Below are positions 8,196 through 17,500 of a DNA stretch of 64,000 bases, piece after piece; position 1 is the first letter of the stretch; every line of letters begins with the position of its first letter. Under the pieces are notes generated by a model. That model saw only the letters and a list, made by a program, of their open reading frames with translations. It did no database searches and had not been told where the DNA came from. The stretch spans positions 162,983 through 226,982 of the forward strand of contig NZ_JAFFSX010000015.1 of the NCBI RefSeq assembly GCF_017948485.1, written 5' to 3'. Both the position numbers and the translations under genes were made by a program. The DNA is from Streptomyces sp. GESEQ-35 (GTDB lineage: Bacteria > Actinomycetota > Actinomycetes > Streptomycetales > Streptomycetaceae).

Positions 8196-10589
8196 ATGAC
8201 GCACATCGACGCGGGCGCCGAACTCGATCCCGTGCACCCCATACCCACCGACGTGGCGGTGACCGGGCTCAGCGCCGCCGAGGTGGCCGAGCGGGTCGCG
8301 CGCGGGGAGGTCAACGACGTCCCGGTGCGCAGCAGCCGCTCCACCGTCGACATCGTCCGCGCCAACGTCTTCACCCGGTTCAACGCGATCATCGGCGTGC
8401 TCTGGGTGATCATGCTGTTCGTCGCGCCCGTCCAGGACAGCCTGTTCGGCTTCGTGATCCTCGCCAACACCGCGATCGGCATCGTCCAGGAGTGGCGGGC
8501 GAAGAAGACCCTCGACTCCCTGGCGGTGATCGGCGAGGCCCGGCCGACGGTACGGCGGGACGGGGTGGCCTCCGAGGTCAGTACGTCGGACATCGTCCTG
8601 GACGACCTGATCGAGATCGGGCCGGGCGACAAGGCCGTCGTCGACGGGGTGTGCATCGAGGCCGACAGTCTCGAGATCGACGAGTCGCTGCTCACCGGCG
8701 AGGCCGATCCGGTCCTCAAGCAGCCCGGGGACCAGGTGATGTCCGGCAGCTTCGTCGTCGCGGGCGGTGGCGCGTTCCAGGCGACCAAGGTGGGCCGCGA
8801 GGCCTACGCCGCCCAGCTCGCCGAGGAGGCCTCCCGCTTCACGCTGGTCCACTCCGAGCTGCGCACCGGTATCTCCGAGATCCTCAAGTACGTGACGTGG
8901 ATGATGATCCCGGCCGCGATCGGCCTGATCATCACCCAACTCGTCGTCAAGGACAACGACTTCAAGGACTCGATCGCCCGCACCGTCGGCGGCATCGTCC
9001 CCATGGTCCCGGAGGGCCTGGTCCTGCTCACCTCGGTCGCCTTCGCGATCGGCGTCATCCGCCTTGGCCGGAAACAGGTCCTCGTCCAGGAACTCCCCGC
9101 GATCGAGGGCCTCGCCCGCGTCGACACCGTCGCCCTCGACAAGACGGGCACGCTCACCGAGGGCGGCATGGACGTCACGGAACTCCGCCCCCTCCAAGGC
9201 GCGGAGGAGCCGTACATACGCCAGGTGCTGGGCGCGCTCGGCGAGTCGGACCCCCGCCCGAACGCGTCCTTGCAGGCGATCATCAACGCCTACCCGGATT
9301 CCGACTCCTGGCGCTGCACCGAGTCCCTCCCCTTCTCCTCCGCCCGCAAGTACAGCGGCGCCTCCTTCAGCGAGGGCAACGGCGAGTCCAGTACGTGGCT
9401 CCTGGGCGCGCCGGACGTCCTGCTGGCCGACACCGACCCGACCCTCGCCGAGACGGACCGGCTCAACGAACAGGGCCTGCGCGTCCTGCTCCTGGCCCGC
9501 GTCTCCCACGACCTCGACGATCCCGAGGTCGCGCAGGGCGCACGCCCCACCGCCCTGGTCGTCCTGGAACAGCGACTGCGCCCGGACGCCGCCGACACCC
9601 TGCGCTACTTCGAGGAGCAGAACGTCCGCGCCAAGGTCATCTCCGGCGACAACGCGGTGTCGGTCGGCGCGGTCGCGAGCAAGCTGGGCCTGTCCGGTAC
9701 GACGGTCGACGCGCGCCGGCTCCCTGCCGACAAGGACGGCATGGCCCAGGCCCTCGACGACGGCACGGTGTTCGGACGGGTCACCCCGCAGCAGAAGCGG
9801 GACATGGTGGGCGCGCTCCAGTCCCACGGCCACACGGTCGCGATGACCGGCGACGGCGTGAACGACGTACTCGCCCTCAAAGACGCCGACATCGGCGTGT
9901 CCATGGGCTCGGGCTCGGAAGCCACGAAGGCCGTCGCCCAGATCGTGCTGCTGAACAACAGCTTCGCCACGCTGCCGTCGGTGGTGGCGGAGGGCCGGCG
10001 GGTCATCGGCAACATCACGCGGGTCGCGACCCTGTTCCTGGTCAAGACGGTCTACTCAGTGCTGCTGGCCATCCTGGTGGTCTGCTTTCAGGTCGAATAC
10101 CCGTTCCTCCCCCGCCACTTGACCCTTCTCTCGACCCTGACCATCGGCATCCCGGCGTTCTTCCTGGCCTTGGCGCCCAACAAGGAACGCGCGAAACCCC
10201 GCTTCGTACGGCGGGTGATGCGCTACTCGATCCCGGGCGGGGTCCTCGCCGGCCTGGCGACCTTCGCGACGTACCTGATAGCCCGTCACTACTACACCGG
10301 CGACGGCGCGCTGGACGCGGAGACGAGCGCCGCGACGCTGACGCTGTTCCTGATCTCCATGTGGGTGCTGGCGATCATCGCCCGCCCCTACACGTGGTGG
10401 CGCGTTCTCCTGGTCGCGGCCATGGGCGCCGGCTTCCTGGTCGTACTGATCGTGCCCTGGCTGCAGGACTTCTTCGCGCTGAAGCTGGTGGGGGTGACGA
10501 TGCCGTGGATCGCGGTCGGCATCGCGGTGGTGGCGGCGGTCGCCCTGGAGGTTTTGTGGAGGTGGGTCGACCGCCGCTTTTCCGCTTAG
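8196..10589 (+). CDS. P-type cation-transporting ATPase (CtpE-like)
   Basis: A 797-residue HAD-type P-ATPase. Landmarks are the actuator loop DESLLTGEADPV, the membrane motif PEGL before the phosphorylation domain, the phosphorylated Asp315 in DKTGTLTEGG, and the hinge TGDGVND at residues 551-557. Transmembrane helices lie at about 60-95, 230-290 and 600-780. Length and PEGL motif fit the mycobacterial CtpE group, which is linked to calcium uptake. No heavy-metal-binding N-terminal CXXC domain is present, arguing against copper or zinc ATPases. ATG start at 8196; no partner gene is adjacent. Confidence 0.88.
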   Translation: MTHIDAGAELDPVHPIPTDVAVTGLSAAEVAERVARGEVNDVPVRSSRSTVDIVRANVFTRFNAIIGVLWVIMLFVAPVQDSLFGFVILANTAIGIVQEWRAKKTLDSLAVIGEARPTVRRDGVASEVSTSDIVLDDLIEIGPGDKAVVDGVCIEADSLEIDESLLTGEADPVLKQPGDQVMSGSFVVAGGGAFQATKVGREAYAAQLAEEASRFTLVHSELRTGISEILKYVTWMMIPAAIGLIITQLVVKDNDFKDSIARTVGGIVPMVPEGLVLLTSVAFAIGVIRLGRKQVLVQELPAIEGLARVDTVALDKTGTLTEGGMDVTELRPLQGAEEPYIRQVLGALGESDPRPNASLQAIINAYPDSDSWRCTESLPFSSARKYSGASFSEGNGESSTWLLGAPDVLLADTDPTLAETDRLNEQGLRVLLLARVSHDLDDPEVAQGARPTALVVLEQRLRPDAADTLRYFEEQNVRAKVISGDNAVSVGAVASKLGLSGTTVDARRLPADKDGMAQALDDGTVFGRVTPQQKRDMVGALQSHGHTVAMTGDGVNDVLALKDADIGVSMGSGSEATKAVAQIVLLNNSFATLPSVVAEGRRVIGNITRVATLFLVKTVYSVLLAILVVCFQVEYPFLPRHLTLLSTLTIGIPAFFLALAPNKERAKPRFVRRVMRYSIPGGVLAGLATFATYLIARHYYTGDGALDAETSAATLTLFLISMWVLAIIARPYTWWRVLLVAAMGAGFLVVLIVPWLQDFFALKLVGVTMPWIAVGIAVVAAVALEVLWRWVDRRFSA

Positions 10590-10637
10590 CGCTCGGCATC
10601 AGCCAAGACGGCTCCGGCCGAGTGTCGGCTGCTGCGC

Positions 10638-10682
10638 CATCGTGGCTGGTCGCGCAGTTCCCCGCGCCCCTTACGGGGCGCT
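10638..10682 (-). repeat. Intergenic repeat copy 2 (subtype A)
   Basis: Reverse-oriented copy: the GGCTGGTCGCGCAGTTCCCC core, then GCGCCCC-TTAC-GGGGCGC. It lies in the convergent gap between the P-type ATPase and the secreted-protein cluster, and its hairpin runs up to the stop of the secreted gene. Confidence 0.85.
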
Positions 10683-10683
10683 C

Positions 10684-11523
10684 TTACTGGACGTCGACGT
10701 AGTCGCCGGCGACGGTGGCCGGTGCGGTCGTCGCGGTGCCCGCGAAGGTGAAGCGGTAGTAGCCGTCCGTGGAAGCCGTGACCGTCGTCTTCAGGGCGCC
10801 CGTCGAGGTGGACTTGATGCCCTTGACGTTGGTGTAGTTGGTGGTGCCCTTCTTGCGGAACTGGAGCACCACCGACTGGCTGCTGTAGCCCGCGTAGGTG
10901 TTGGTGTCCCAGTTGGCGCGGGTCAGCTTGCCCGTGACCGTGATGGTCTTGCCCTTCTTCACGGGCTCGGGGGAGGCGTTGACGGTGAGCTTGGCGGTGC
11001 GGAGGACCTTGCGGGTGCCCAGGTCTCCCTGCCACTTCGTGTCCTCGTCGGCGGTGATGGCGAGACCGCCCGCCTTCCAGGTGCCCGCCTCGGAGCTCGA
11101 CAGATCGGCGTCGGCCGGGCGGATGTAGATCACGGCCGAGCAGTTGAGGACGGTCGACGAGGCGGCGGTGCAGGTGCCCGGGTCGTCGCTGATGAGGATG
11201 TTGGTCGCCGACTCCACCGAGGTACCGCGGTAGATGAGGGGACCGCTGGCGAAGTTGTCGGCGCTGGTGTCGAGGTCGGCGGCGTGCGTCAGGGTGTACG
11301 TGACCGGCACGGCGACCTGGGCCGTGGTGCCGACGACGATCGACTTGCCCTTGTTGACGTTCATGTTGGAGAAGGTGACATCGAGCTCGGCGGCGGTGGC
11401 CGTGGAGCCGGCGGAGCTCAGGGGGAGCTTGCCGGGGGCGTCGGCGGCCTGGGCGGCCGGGACGGCGAGAGCGGAGAGGGCCAGGGCGCCGGTGACGGCG
11501 GCCAGGGTGGCACGGATGCGCAT
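10684..11523 (-). CDS. Secreted protein, tandem paralogue A
   Basis: A 279-residue exported protein. It has a signal peptide (MRIRATLAAVTGALALSALA through AAQA at ~26), a variable central region with one Cys pair (GTCTAASSTVLNC), and a C-terminal domain from about residue 180 starting KLTVNASPEPVKKGKTITVTG and ending AGDYVDVQ. The C-terminal domain looks like a bacterial Ig-like beta-sandwich. Function is unknown. It is last of three tandem copies and begins 47 bases after the stop of copy B, with GAGGA ahead of its ATG, so the two are probably co-transcribed. Confidence 0.8.
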   Translation of the reverse strand: MRIRATLAAVTGALALSALAVPAAQAADAPGKLPLSSAGSTATAAELDVTFSNMNVNKGKSIVVGTTAQVAVPVTYTLTHAADLDTSADNFASGPLIYRGTSVESATNILISDDPGTCTAASSTVLNCSAVIYIRPADADLSSSEAGTWKAGGLAITADEDTKWQGDLGTRKVLRTAKLTVNASPEPVKKGKTITVTGKLTRANWDTNTYAGYSSQSVVLQFRKKGTTNYTNVKGIKSTSTGALKTTVTASTDGYYRFTFAGTATTAPATVAGDYVDVQ

Positions 11524-11570
11524 GGGTTCCTCAGGTGGGAGTGAGAGAGGGAGTGCTGAGAGGGAAGGGC

Positions 11571-12512
11571 TTACTGCACGTCGACGAAGTCACCCGCGAC
11601 AGTGACCGGCGGGGTGGTCGTGGTGCCCTTGAACTGGAAGCGGTAGTAGCCGTCGACGGAGGCCGTCACGGTGGTCTTCAGGGCGCCCGTCGAGGTGGAC
11701 TTGATGCCCTTGACGTTCGTGTAGTTCGTGGTGCCCTTCTTGCGGAACTGGAGCACCACCGACTGGTTGGCGTAACCGGCGTAGGAGCCGGTCTCCCAGT
11801 TGGCGCGGGACAGCTTGCCCGTGACCGTGATGGTCCTGCCCTTCTTCACCGGCTCCGGCGAAGCGTTGACCGTCAGCTTGGAGAAGCGCTGGAGCTTGGT
11901 GGTGCCGAGGGCGTCGTTGTCGATGTAACCGACCTTGCTCCAGTCGATGTCGTCGGCCAGCGGGTCCTGGTCGTTCCAGTCGACCGCGTAGCCGCCGACC
12001 TTCCAGGTGGTGGCGTCGGCGTTGGTCAGCTCGAAGTCCGGGTAGACGTCGATGGTGCCCTTGCAGGTGGCGGTGGTCGACGTGACGGCGGTGCAGACCG
12101 GCCAGTCGTCCCCGAACAGCAAGTTGGTGGGCTCGTCGTACGAACCACGGTAGATCTCGACGTCCATCCAGAAGTCGGCGGCGTTGAGGTCGATGTCCGC
12201 GGAGTGCGTGACCTTGTAGGTGACCGGGACCGTCACCTGCTGGGTGGTGCCGGCGACGATCGGCTTGCCGTTGTTGACCTTCACGCTGGAGAAGGAGAGG
12301 TCCAGCGCGTATGGGACACCGGTGTCGGCTGCGGCGAAGGTGCCGAAGGCGGACGTGCCGGAAGCGGCCTCACGGGCAGCCTGCGCGGCGGCCACGAGGT
12401 CGCCCTTGTCGGCGGAGGAGGGGGCGGAACCGGCGGCCTGGGCGGCCGGAACGGCGAAGGCGGAGAGGGCCAGGGCGCCGGTGACGACGGCCACGGTGGC
12501 TCTTGTGCGCAT
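11571..12512 (-). CDS. Secreted protein, tandem paralogue B
   Basis: 313 residues from ATG 12512 (MRTRATVAVVTGALALSAFA signal peptide, AQA cleavage near 26). An upstream in-frame start at 12731 would run through the promoter and is not credible. Central region has a Cys pair (WPVCTAVTSTTATC) and a Trp/Asp-rich stretch. The C-terminal domain is nearly identical to that of copy A even at silent sites (10791-10879 against 11678-11766), while the N-terminal halves differ. Its upstream DNA resembles that of copy C over about 140 bp. Role unknown; probably an extracellular or wall-associated protein. Confidence 0.8.
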   Translation of the reverse strand: MRTRATVAVVTGALALSAFAVPAAQAAGSAPSSADKGDLVAAAQAAREAASGTSAFGTFAAADTGVPYALDLSFSSVKVNNGKPIVAGTTQQVTVPVTYKVTHSADIDLNAADFWMDVEIYRGSYDEPTNLLFGDDWPVCTAVTSTTATCKGTIDVYPDFELTNADATTWKVGGYAVDWNDQDPLADDIDWSKVGYIDNDALGTTKLQRFSKLTVNASPEPVKKGRTITVTGKLSRANWETGSYAGYANQSVVLQFRKKGTTNYTNVKGIKSTSTGALKTTVTASVDGYYRFQFKGTTTTPPVTVAGDFVDVQ

Positions 12513-12615
12513 GCGTTCCCCAAGTGGAGAAAGGGGCCCCGGCGCTGGTCGTTCCCTACGGCTCGTCGTCGGCACGGGGCCCAAGTGATCATGGAGTCTG
12601 TTGACCCGCGTGATC

Positions 12616-12646
12616 AGATCTGCGGCGCAGGGGAATGGTTGTACGG
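12616..12646 (-). promoter_or_regulatory. Candidate ECF-type promoter of paralogue B
   Basis: Read on the minus strand: CCGTACAACC, 17 nt, then ATCT. The same two blocks at the same 17-nt distance occur ahead of paralogue C (13711-13741), although the spacer bases differ. An AAC-type -35 is reminiscent of extracytoplasmic-function sigma promoters. Conservation after duplication is the evidence; the sigma factor is unknown. Confidence 0.45.
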
Positions 12647-12738
12647 ATGGTGCGAAATTTGTGCGGGAAATATCAATGTCCCCACGGCCCGGTCCGGCCC
12701 CGGACGGCTTCCGGGGCCGGACCACAGACATGCGGCGC

Positions 12739-13608
12739 CTACCTCACGCCGACGTAGTCGCCGGTGGCGACGGCCTGCCCCGTGCTGGAGATGCCCGGGT
12801 AGCTGAGGCGGTGGTGGCCGTCGACGGTCGCCTTCGTGGTCGTGTTCGCGGCACCGCCCGTGGTGGACTTGATGCCCTTCACGGTCGCGTAGGCGCTGGC
12901 ACCCGTCGCACGGAACTGCAGGTGCAGCGCCTGGCCGCTGAGACCGACGTACTTGCCGGTCTCCCAGTCGGCGCGGGTCAGCTTGCCCGTCACCGAGATG
13001 GTCTGGCCCGCGTTCACCGGCTCCGGCGCGGCGTCGGTGGTCAGCTTCGCGAGGCGCTGGACCTTGTGGGTCTGGTAGAAGTCGTTGCCGTAGACCTCAC
13101 CGTCCGCGGACTGGACGGCCGCGGTGACGTGCCAGGTACCGGCCAGCGCGTTGGCGTACAGTTCGCCGACCCCGTCACCGTGCAGACCCGGTGACGCAGT
13201 GATGGTGAGCTTGCAGTTCGACGTCGTGGCACTGATCGCCGTGCAGTTGGCCGCCTCCTCGTTCGGCGGCAGGTAGCCGTCGACGTTGTCGAGGTCCGTG
13301 CCGTGCCAGAGGTCCATGTAGGCGTCCACGATGCCGCTGGGGTGGCTGGCGGTCAGGGACACCTCGAAGGTTCTGACGGTCGTGGTGCCGAAGACGAGCG
13401 CCTTGCCGGAGTTGACGGTCACGTTGGACACCTCGGGCAGGGCCTGGGCGGCGAACCCGGACTTGGCCGAGGAGGCTCCGAAGCGCTCCTGGGCGCTTGG
13501 CTTGTCGATGCTCACGGTGCCCTGCACGTCGGCCTGGGCGGCCGGGACGGCGAAGGCGGAGAGGGCCAGGGCGCCGGAGAGGGCGGCCACGGTGGCTCGT
13601 ATGCGCAT
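12739..13608 (-). CDS. Secreted protein, tandem paralogue C
   Basis: 289 residues with signal peptide MRIRATVAALSGALALSAFA and AQA cleavage near 26. It carries a Cys pair (NCTAISATTSNC) and the family's C-terminal domain (TDAAPEPVNAGQTISVTGKL through TGDYVGVR). It is the most divergent of the three copies and the furthest upstream. The 227 bases between it and paralogue B contain B's own promoter. No enzymatic motif is visible. Confidence 0.8.
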   Translation of the reverse strand: MRIRATVAALSGALALSAFAVPAAQADVQGTVSIDKPSAQERFGASSAKSGFAAQALPEVSNVTVNSGKALVFGTTTVRTFEVSLTASHPSGIVDAYMDLWHGTDLDNVDGYLPPNEEAANCTAISATTSNCKLTITASPGLHGDGVGELYANALAGTWHVTAAVQSADGEVYGNDFYQTHKVQRLAKLTTDAAPEPVNAGQTISVTGKLTRADWETGKYVGLSGQALHLQFRATGASAYATVKGIKSTTGGAANTTTKATVDGHHRLSYPGISSTGQAVATGDYVGVR

Positions 13609-13710
13609 GCGTTCCCCACGTCGTGTGCGAACCCCGGCGCCGGTCGTTCCTCACGGCTCGTCGTCGGCGCGGGGCCCAAGTGATGGCGGAGCCTGTTGAC
13701 TCATGTGAGG

Positions 13711-13741
13711 AGATTCGCGGCGGTTGTGAAAGGTTGTACGG
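13711..13741 (-). promoter_or_regulatory. Candidate ECF-type promoter of paralogue C
   Basis: Minus-strand CCGTACAACC, 17 nt, ATCT: the partner of the site at 12616-12646. Surrounding bases (13615-13765) are recognisably homologous to 12519-12665, showing that the promoter was duplicated with the gene. Confidence 0.45.
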
Positions 13742-13806
13742 ATGCGGTGAACTTACTTGCGAACTTGCCGCGGATTAACGGGAGTTGACCGGAGGACGGC
13801 GATGAG

Positions 13807-14047
13807 GTGCACAAGACGCTGATCGAGAGGCACCTCGGGCAAGTTGCTCGAAGGGTTCAACGAGTGGCTCGTCACGCGCAAGGGCGAGAGGAGCAGCCTC
13901 GGCTGGACGGCGCTCGTCCTTGAGGAAGCTTTCCCCGGTGCCGCCATCCGGCATTGGGCGGGACTGAACGATGAACAGCAACAGCATGCGGTGGATTGTC
14001 TGTTCGCCCTGCTGCTCACGTTCCTGAGCGAACGGGACGCCGCTTAG
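13807..14047 (+). pseudogene. Decayed copy of the small gene at 14133
   Basis: GTG 13807 opens a frame reading VHKTLIERHLG, which resembles the start of the next gene (MNDKQLIEKMGEH). At about 13840 the homology jumps to another frame and resumes as LLEGFNEWLVTRKGERSSLGW, matching LRGFTEWLVVRRGECSSFYW, and ends at 14047 with LFALLLTFLSERDAA. The middle part (the paralogue's YGLNGTYYPTAMFLTG segment) is missing. This is best explained by an internal deletion of about 100 bases with frameshift. A 67-codon TTG-initiated frame (13844-14047) remains and could still be translated. Confidence 0.55.
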
Positions 14048-14132
14048 CGGGCGTGAGGGCACTGCCGGAGAAACCGGCGGCCATCCTCAACATCCTGGTC
14101 TACAACGCCGACTTCGGGTTCTAGGGGGACTA

Positions 14133-14522
14133 GTGAACGACAAGCAGCTCATCGAGAAGATGGGCGAACATCCTGAGGGCTACGGCCTGAACGGCACCTA
14201 CTACCCGACGGCCATGTTCCTCACGGGGATCGACGTCGGCAGGTCGGGCGGAATGCTGCGCGGCTTCACCGAGTGGCTGGTCGTCCGCAGGGGCGAGTGC
14301 AGCAGCTTCTACTGGCACAAGCTCGTCCTCCTGGACCTGTTCCCCGACATCGACCTCAGGGGCTGGAAGAACCCGGACCATCTGACCCCCGAGCAGCATC
14401 GACAGGCCGTGGACCACCTGTTCTCACTCGTCCTCGAATTCCTGGACGTGCGAAACAAGCCGCGAGAACTGGGCTTGATGTACACACGCTACGAAGCGAT
14501 GTACGCGCACATCTGGGGATAG
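14133..14522 (+). CDS. Small protein of unknown function
   Basis: A 129-residue soluble protein, not recognised. GTG start at 14133 with AGGGGGA at 14123-14129. It is rich in aromatic residues (YGLNGTYYPTAMFLTG, SFYWHKLVLL, MYTRYEAMYAHIWG) and has an amphipathic middle (EQHRQAVDHLFSLVLEFLD). No catalytic or DNA-binding motif is evident. A decayed homologue lies directly upstream, so the gene was duplicated locally. A strong terminator follows 12 bases after the stop. Confidence 0.65.
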   Translation: MNDKQLIEKMGEHPEGYGLNGTYYPTAMFLTGIDVGRSGGMLRGFTEWLVVRRGECSSFYWHKLVLLDLFPDIDLRGWKNPDHLTPEQHRQAVDHLFSLVLEFLDVRNKPRELGLMYTRYEAMYAHIWG

Positions 14523-14534
14523 ACGACAGATGGA

Positions 14535-14575
14535 AAGGCCGCCCCACCGGAATCTCACCGGTGGGGCGGCCTTTA
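14535..14575. terminator. Bidirectional hairpin terminator
   Basis: A perfect 17-bp stem: AAAGGCCGCCCCACCGG at 14535-14551 pairs with 14559-14575 around a 7-nt loop (AATCTCA). The outer A and T runs give a U-tract in either direction. It separates the convergent genes ending at 14522 and 14590. Confidence 0.85.
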
Positions 14576-14589
14576 CGTCCGTGCCGGTC

Positions 14590-17500
14590 TCAGTCGAACC
14601 ACCGGTCCCGAGCCAGCTCCTCCGTCCGCGAAGCATCCTCCAGCAGCGCCGCCACCTCGAACCGCCGCGGCCACTGCCGGGCCGCCCATGCAAGCCCCGC
14701 TGCGACGCCCTCCAGGGTCGAGGCGTGCAGGACGCCGTCGGTCGTCAGCCGCCAGTCGATTTCCACGCCGTCGACGACGAGTTCCTCGTGCTCGACGTAC
14801 GAGGACGGCGTCAGCGCCCCCAGCAGCACCCGCACCGACTCCGGTACGTCGTGCTCAGTCCCCTCGGAGTCGACCGACCCCGTCACGGACTGGCTCAGCC
14901 GCCGCACCTGGAACAGCTCGGCCAGTTCGGCGGCGCGGGAGGGGCGGACGGGCAGCAAGGGCACGCCGTCCGTGAAGGGCAGCAGGTCCGGTGAGTCGAC
15001 CACGACCGCGTCCGCCGCGTCCACCACGACCACGTCGCCGTCGACCACGGCCCGGAGGTCGTCCGGCAGGGTCACCTGCTCGGGGTCGAGGTCGGCCAAC
15101 GCGCTGTACAGGGCGTGCAGTTGGGCGCCGGTGACCTCGCGGTCGGGGTCGGCGAGGCGGTCCAGCAGTTCGGCGGCGCCGCCCGGCTCGTCGAGGAGGG
15201 CGGACACCGAGGTCCGTACGCCGAGGGCCCGCAGTACCTGCTCGTCCTCGAACCCGGTCGCGTCGGCCTCTTCGTACAGGCCACGCAACAGGGGATCCCC
15301 GCCCGCCGCCAGCAGACCGGCCGGGCGGCGGCCGTCCAGGACCGGGTTCCCGCGCAGCCACCATGCGGTGTAGGGCCGTACGGTCTCGTGGGTGCCGTCC
15401 GGCAGCAGGATCCGGACGGGCTCGACGATCGCGTCACGCAGCGGGGGCTTCGACAGCAGGGCGAGGGCCTGGGGCCAGCTGTCGTCGTCCACCAGGTCCA
15501 GGTCACGTACGGCGACCAGCTCCGTGGCGACCGGCGGTACGGGCGTGTCCGGGAAACGGTCGAGGATGTCCTCGCACCAGACGTCCACCGCGTCCAGCAG
15601 GCCCGCGTCGTCGGTCTCGGCGAAGTCGCCCTCCCGCGGCTCCAGTTCGTCCGGGTCCAGCACGACGTCCGTGGCCCTCACCAGCGCGAAACCGGCCAGC
15701 ACGCCGCAGGCCGCGAGGGGCTGTTCGCCCCACTTCTCGGCCAGCTCGGCGTCCACGGCGGCGAGTTCGCCATCCCGCATGACCTGGGCGAAGGGGCTGC
15801 CGGGGAGGACGAGTTCGCTTGCGGGGGCCAAGTCCCCCTCCTCGTCGGGCAGGGCGAGGGCGCCGAGCCAGGGCTCGTCGCCGGGCTCCAGTGCCGCGTC
15901 CCGGACGAGCGCGAGGACGGTGTCGGCCAGTTCCTCGGCGTCGAGGGCGGCGTCGTCCTCCCAGGAGATCCCGCCGTCCTCGTCCAGGGAGGCGGCGACG
16001 GCGGCCCGTACCTGCGGGGTGGTGAGCACGGCGCGCGGCGTCGCGGGCAGGGCACCCAGCTTCTCCAGGAGCGGATGCACGCCGTCCGGGTGGGCGACCT
16101 TGAGGCCGAGCCGGGCGAGCATCTCCGGGGCGACACGGGAGCCGTCCGGGGTGGGCAGGAGGACCTGGCGGGGGCCGATCGTCGTACGGCCGTCGGCGAG
16201 CGGTACGGGGAGGCCGGAGAGGCGATCCGGGTCGACGCCCGCGAGGCTGTCGTAGAGCCGCCGCCACCAGCCCGGCTCCTTCTCCAGCCCGGCGAGGCGG
16301 TCGATCGCGTCGGTCAGCGGAACCCGGGCGACCCCCAACGTCCGCAGCTCCACACGCCGTTCGAGCCCGGCGGGCAGCAGCGTGGGCAGCACCTCGGCGA
16401 GGACGTGCACGGTGTCGGCACCGGCGCCCTCGGCGATCTCGGCGTCGCGGGGTCGGAGGGACTCGGGCAGCTCGTCGTCGTCCGTGCCGTGGACCGCGGG
16501 GGGCAGGAAGGACGTACGCGGCAGGCGCTGGAGGATCGCCTGGCGCAGCGCTCCGTCCAGTTCGCCCTTGCCGAGCGGCCCGGGGACGAGGCCGATGATG
16601 CCGGTGCTCACCGGGCGCCAGTCGGCGAGCAGTTCGGCGTACGCGTCCGCCGCCCGCTCGACGAGGAAGTCGGTCAGCGGGCCGGGGGCGGCGTGCCGGC
16701 GGGTGGTGTCGAGGGGGAAGGAGGCGATGAGCAGGGCGGGCACGCCGAGGGGCTCGTCGCTGGGGGTGGGGGCGTGGACGACGGCGCTGGTGCGGGGGCG
16801 GGCCGGGGAGCCGTCGGCGTCGACCGGGACGGCCCAGGTGACGGACCAGTGCGGGCGCAGGCGCTCTTCGGTGGGCCGGTCGGCGAGGAGTTCGGGCGTC
16901 AGCGGCCCGTGCGCGGAGACGCTGCGCCACCCGGTCGTGCCCTCCCTGCTGTCCTCTACGACCGTCAGGGCGCCCTCGGTGCGGCGGCGCAGGGTGCGGA
17001 CGTCATCGGTCTCGATCACGACCTCTTCGAGGCCGGGCAGGGCGAGGAGGAGGGCGTCGTCGACGGCGTGCAGAAGGCGCTCGGCGAGGTCGGCGGCGGC
17101 CGTGTCGCGGAGAGGGAGGATGACGACGGTGTCGTAGGGGTCGGGAGCGGTCCCCTCGGCCGCGAAGGGGAGGCGAAGGAGCGGGACGTGCCCGTCGCGC
17201 CGCCGGATCTCGTCCCCGAGGCCGGCGCTGTGGCCGGCCGTCTCCCCGGCCAGCTCGCGGGCCTCGGCGAGGGACCAGCGCACGCCGCCGTGCCGGCCGA
17301 CGACCGCGGGCTCGTCGGTGACGGCGAGTACGGCGGCGAATCCGACACCGAAGCGGCCGACCGCCGTATCCCGGGCGTCGCGCTTGGCGGAGGCGCGGAG
17401 CGTGGCCAGGGACTCGACGCCGGCCGCGTCCAGAGGGGCGCCGGTGTTGGCGGCGAACAGGACGCCGTCGCGGAGGGTGAGACGGAGCCGGCCGGGCACG

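Noticed and set aside
8192..10702. 836-codon plus-strand frame over the P-type ATPase
   Set aside because: It is shifted relative to the ATPase frame, which has all the P-type motifs. The alternative translation is His/Arg-rich and continues into a repeat.
10586..11035. Short ORFs containing GRAVPRAP-like peptides at the repeat copies
   Set aside because: These frames come from translating the intergenic repeat itself. The same peptide appears at unrelated loci in both orientations, so it reflects the repeat and not a protein family.
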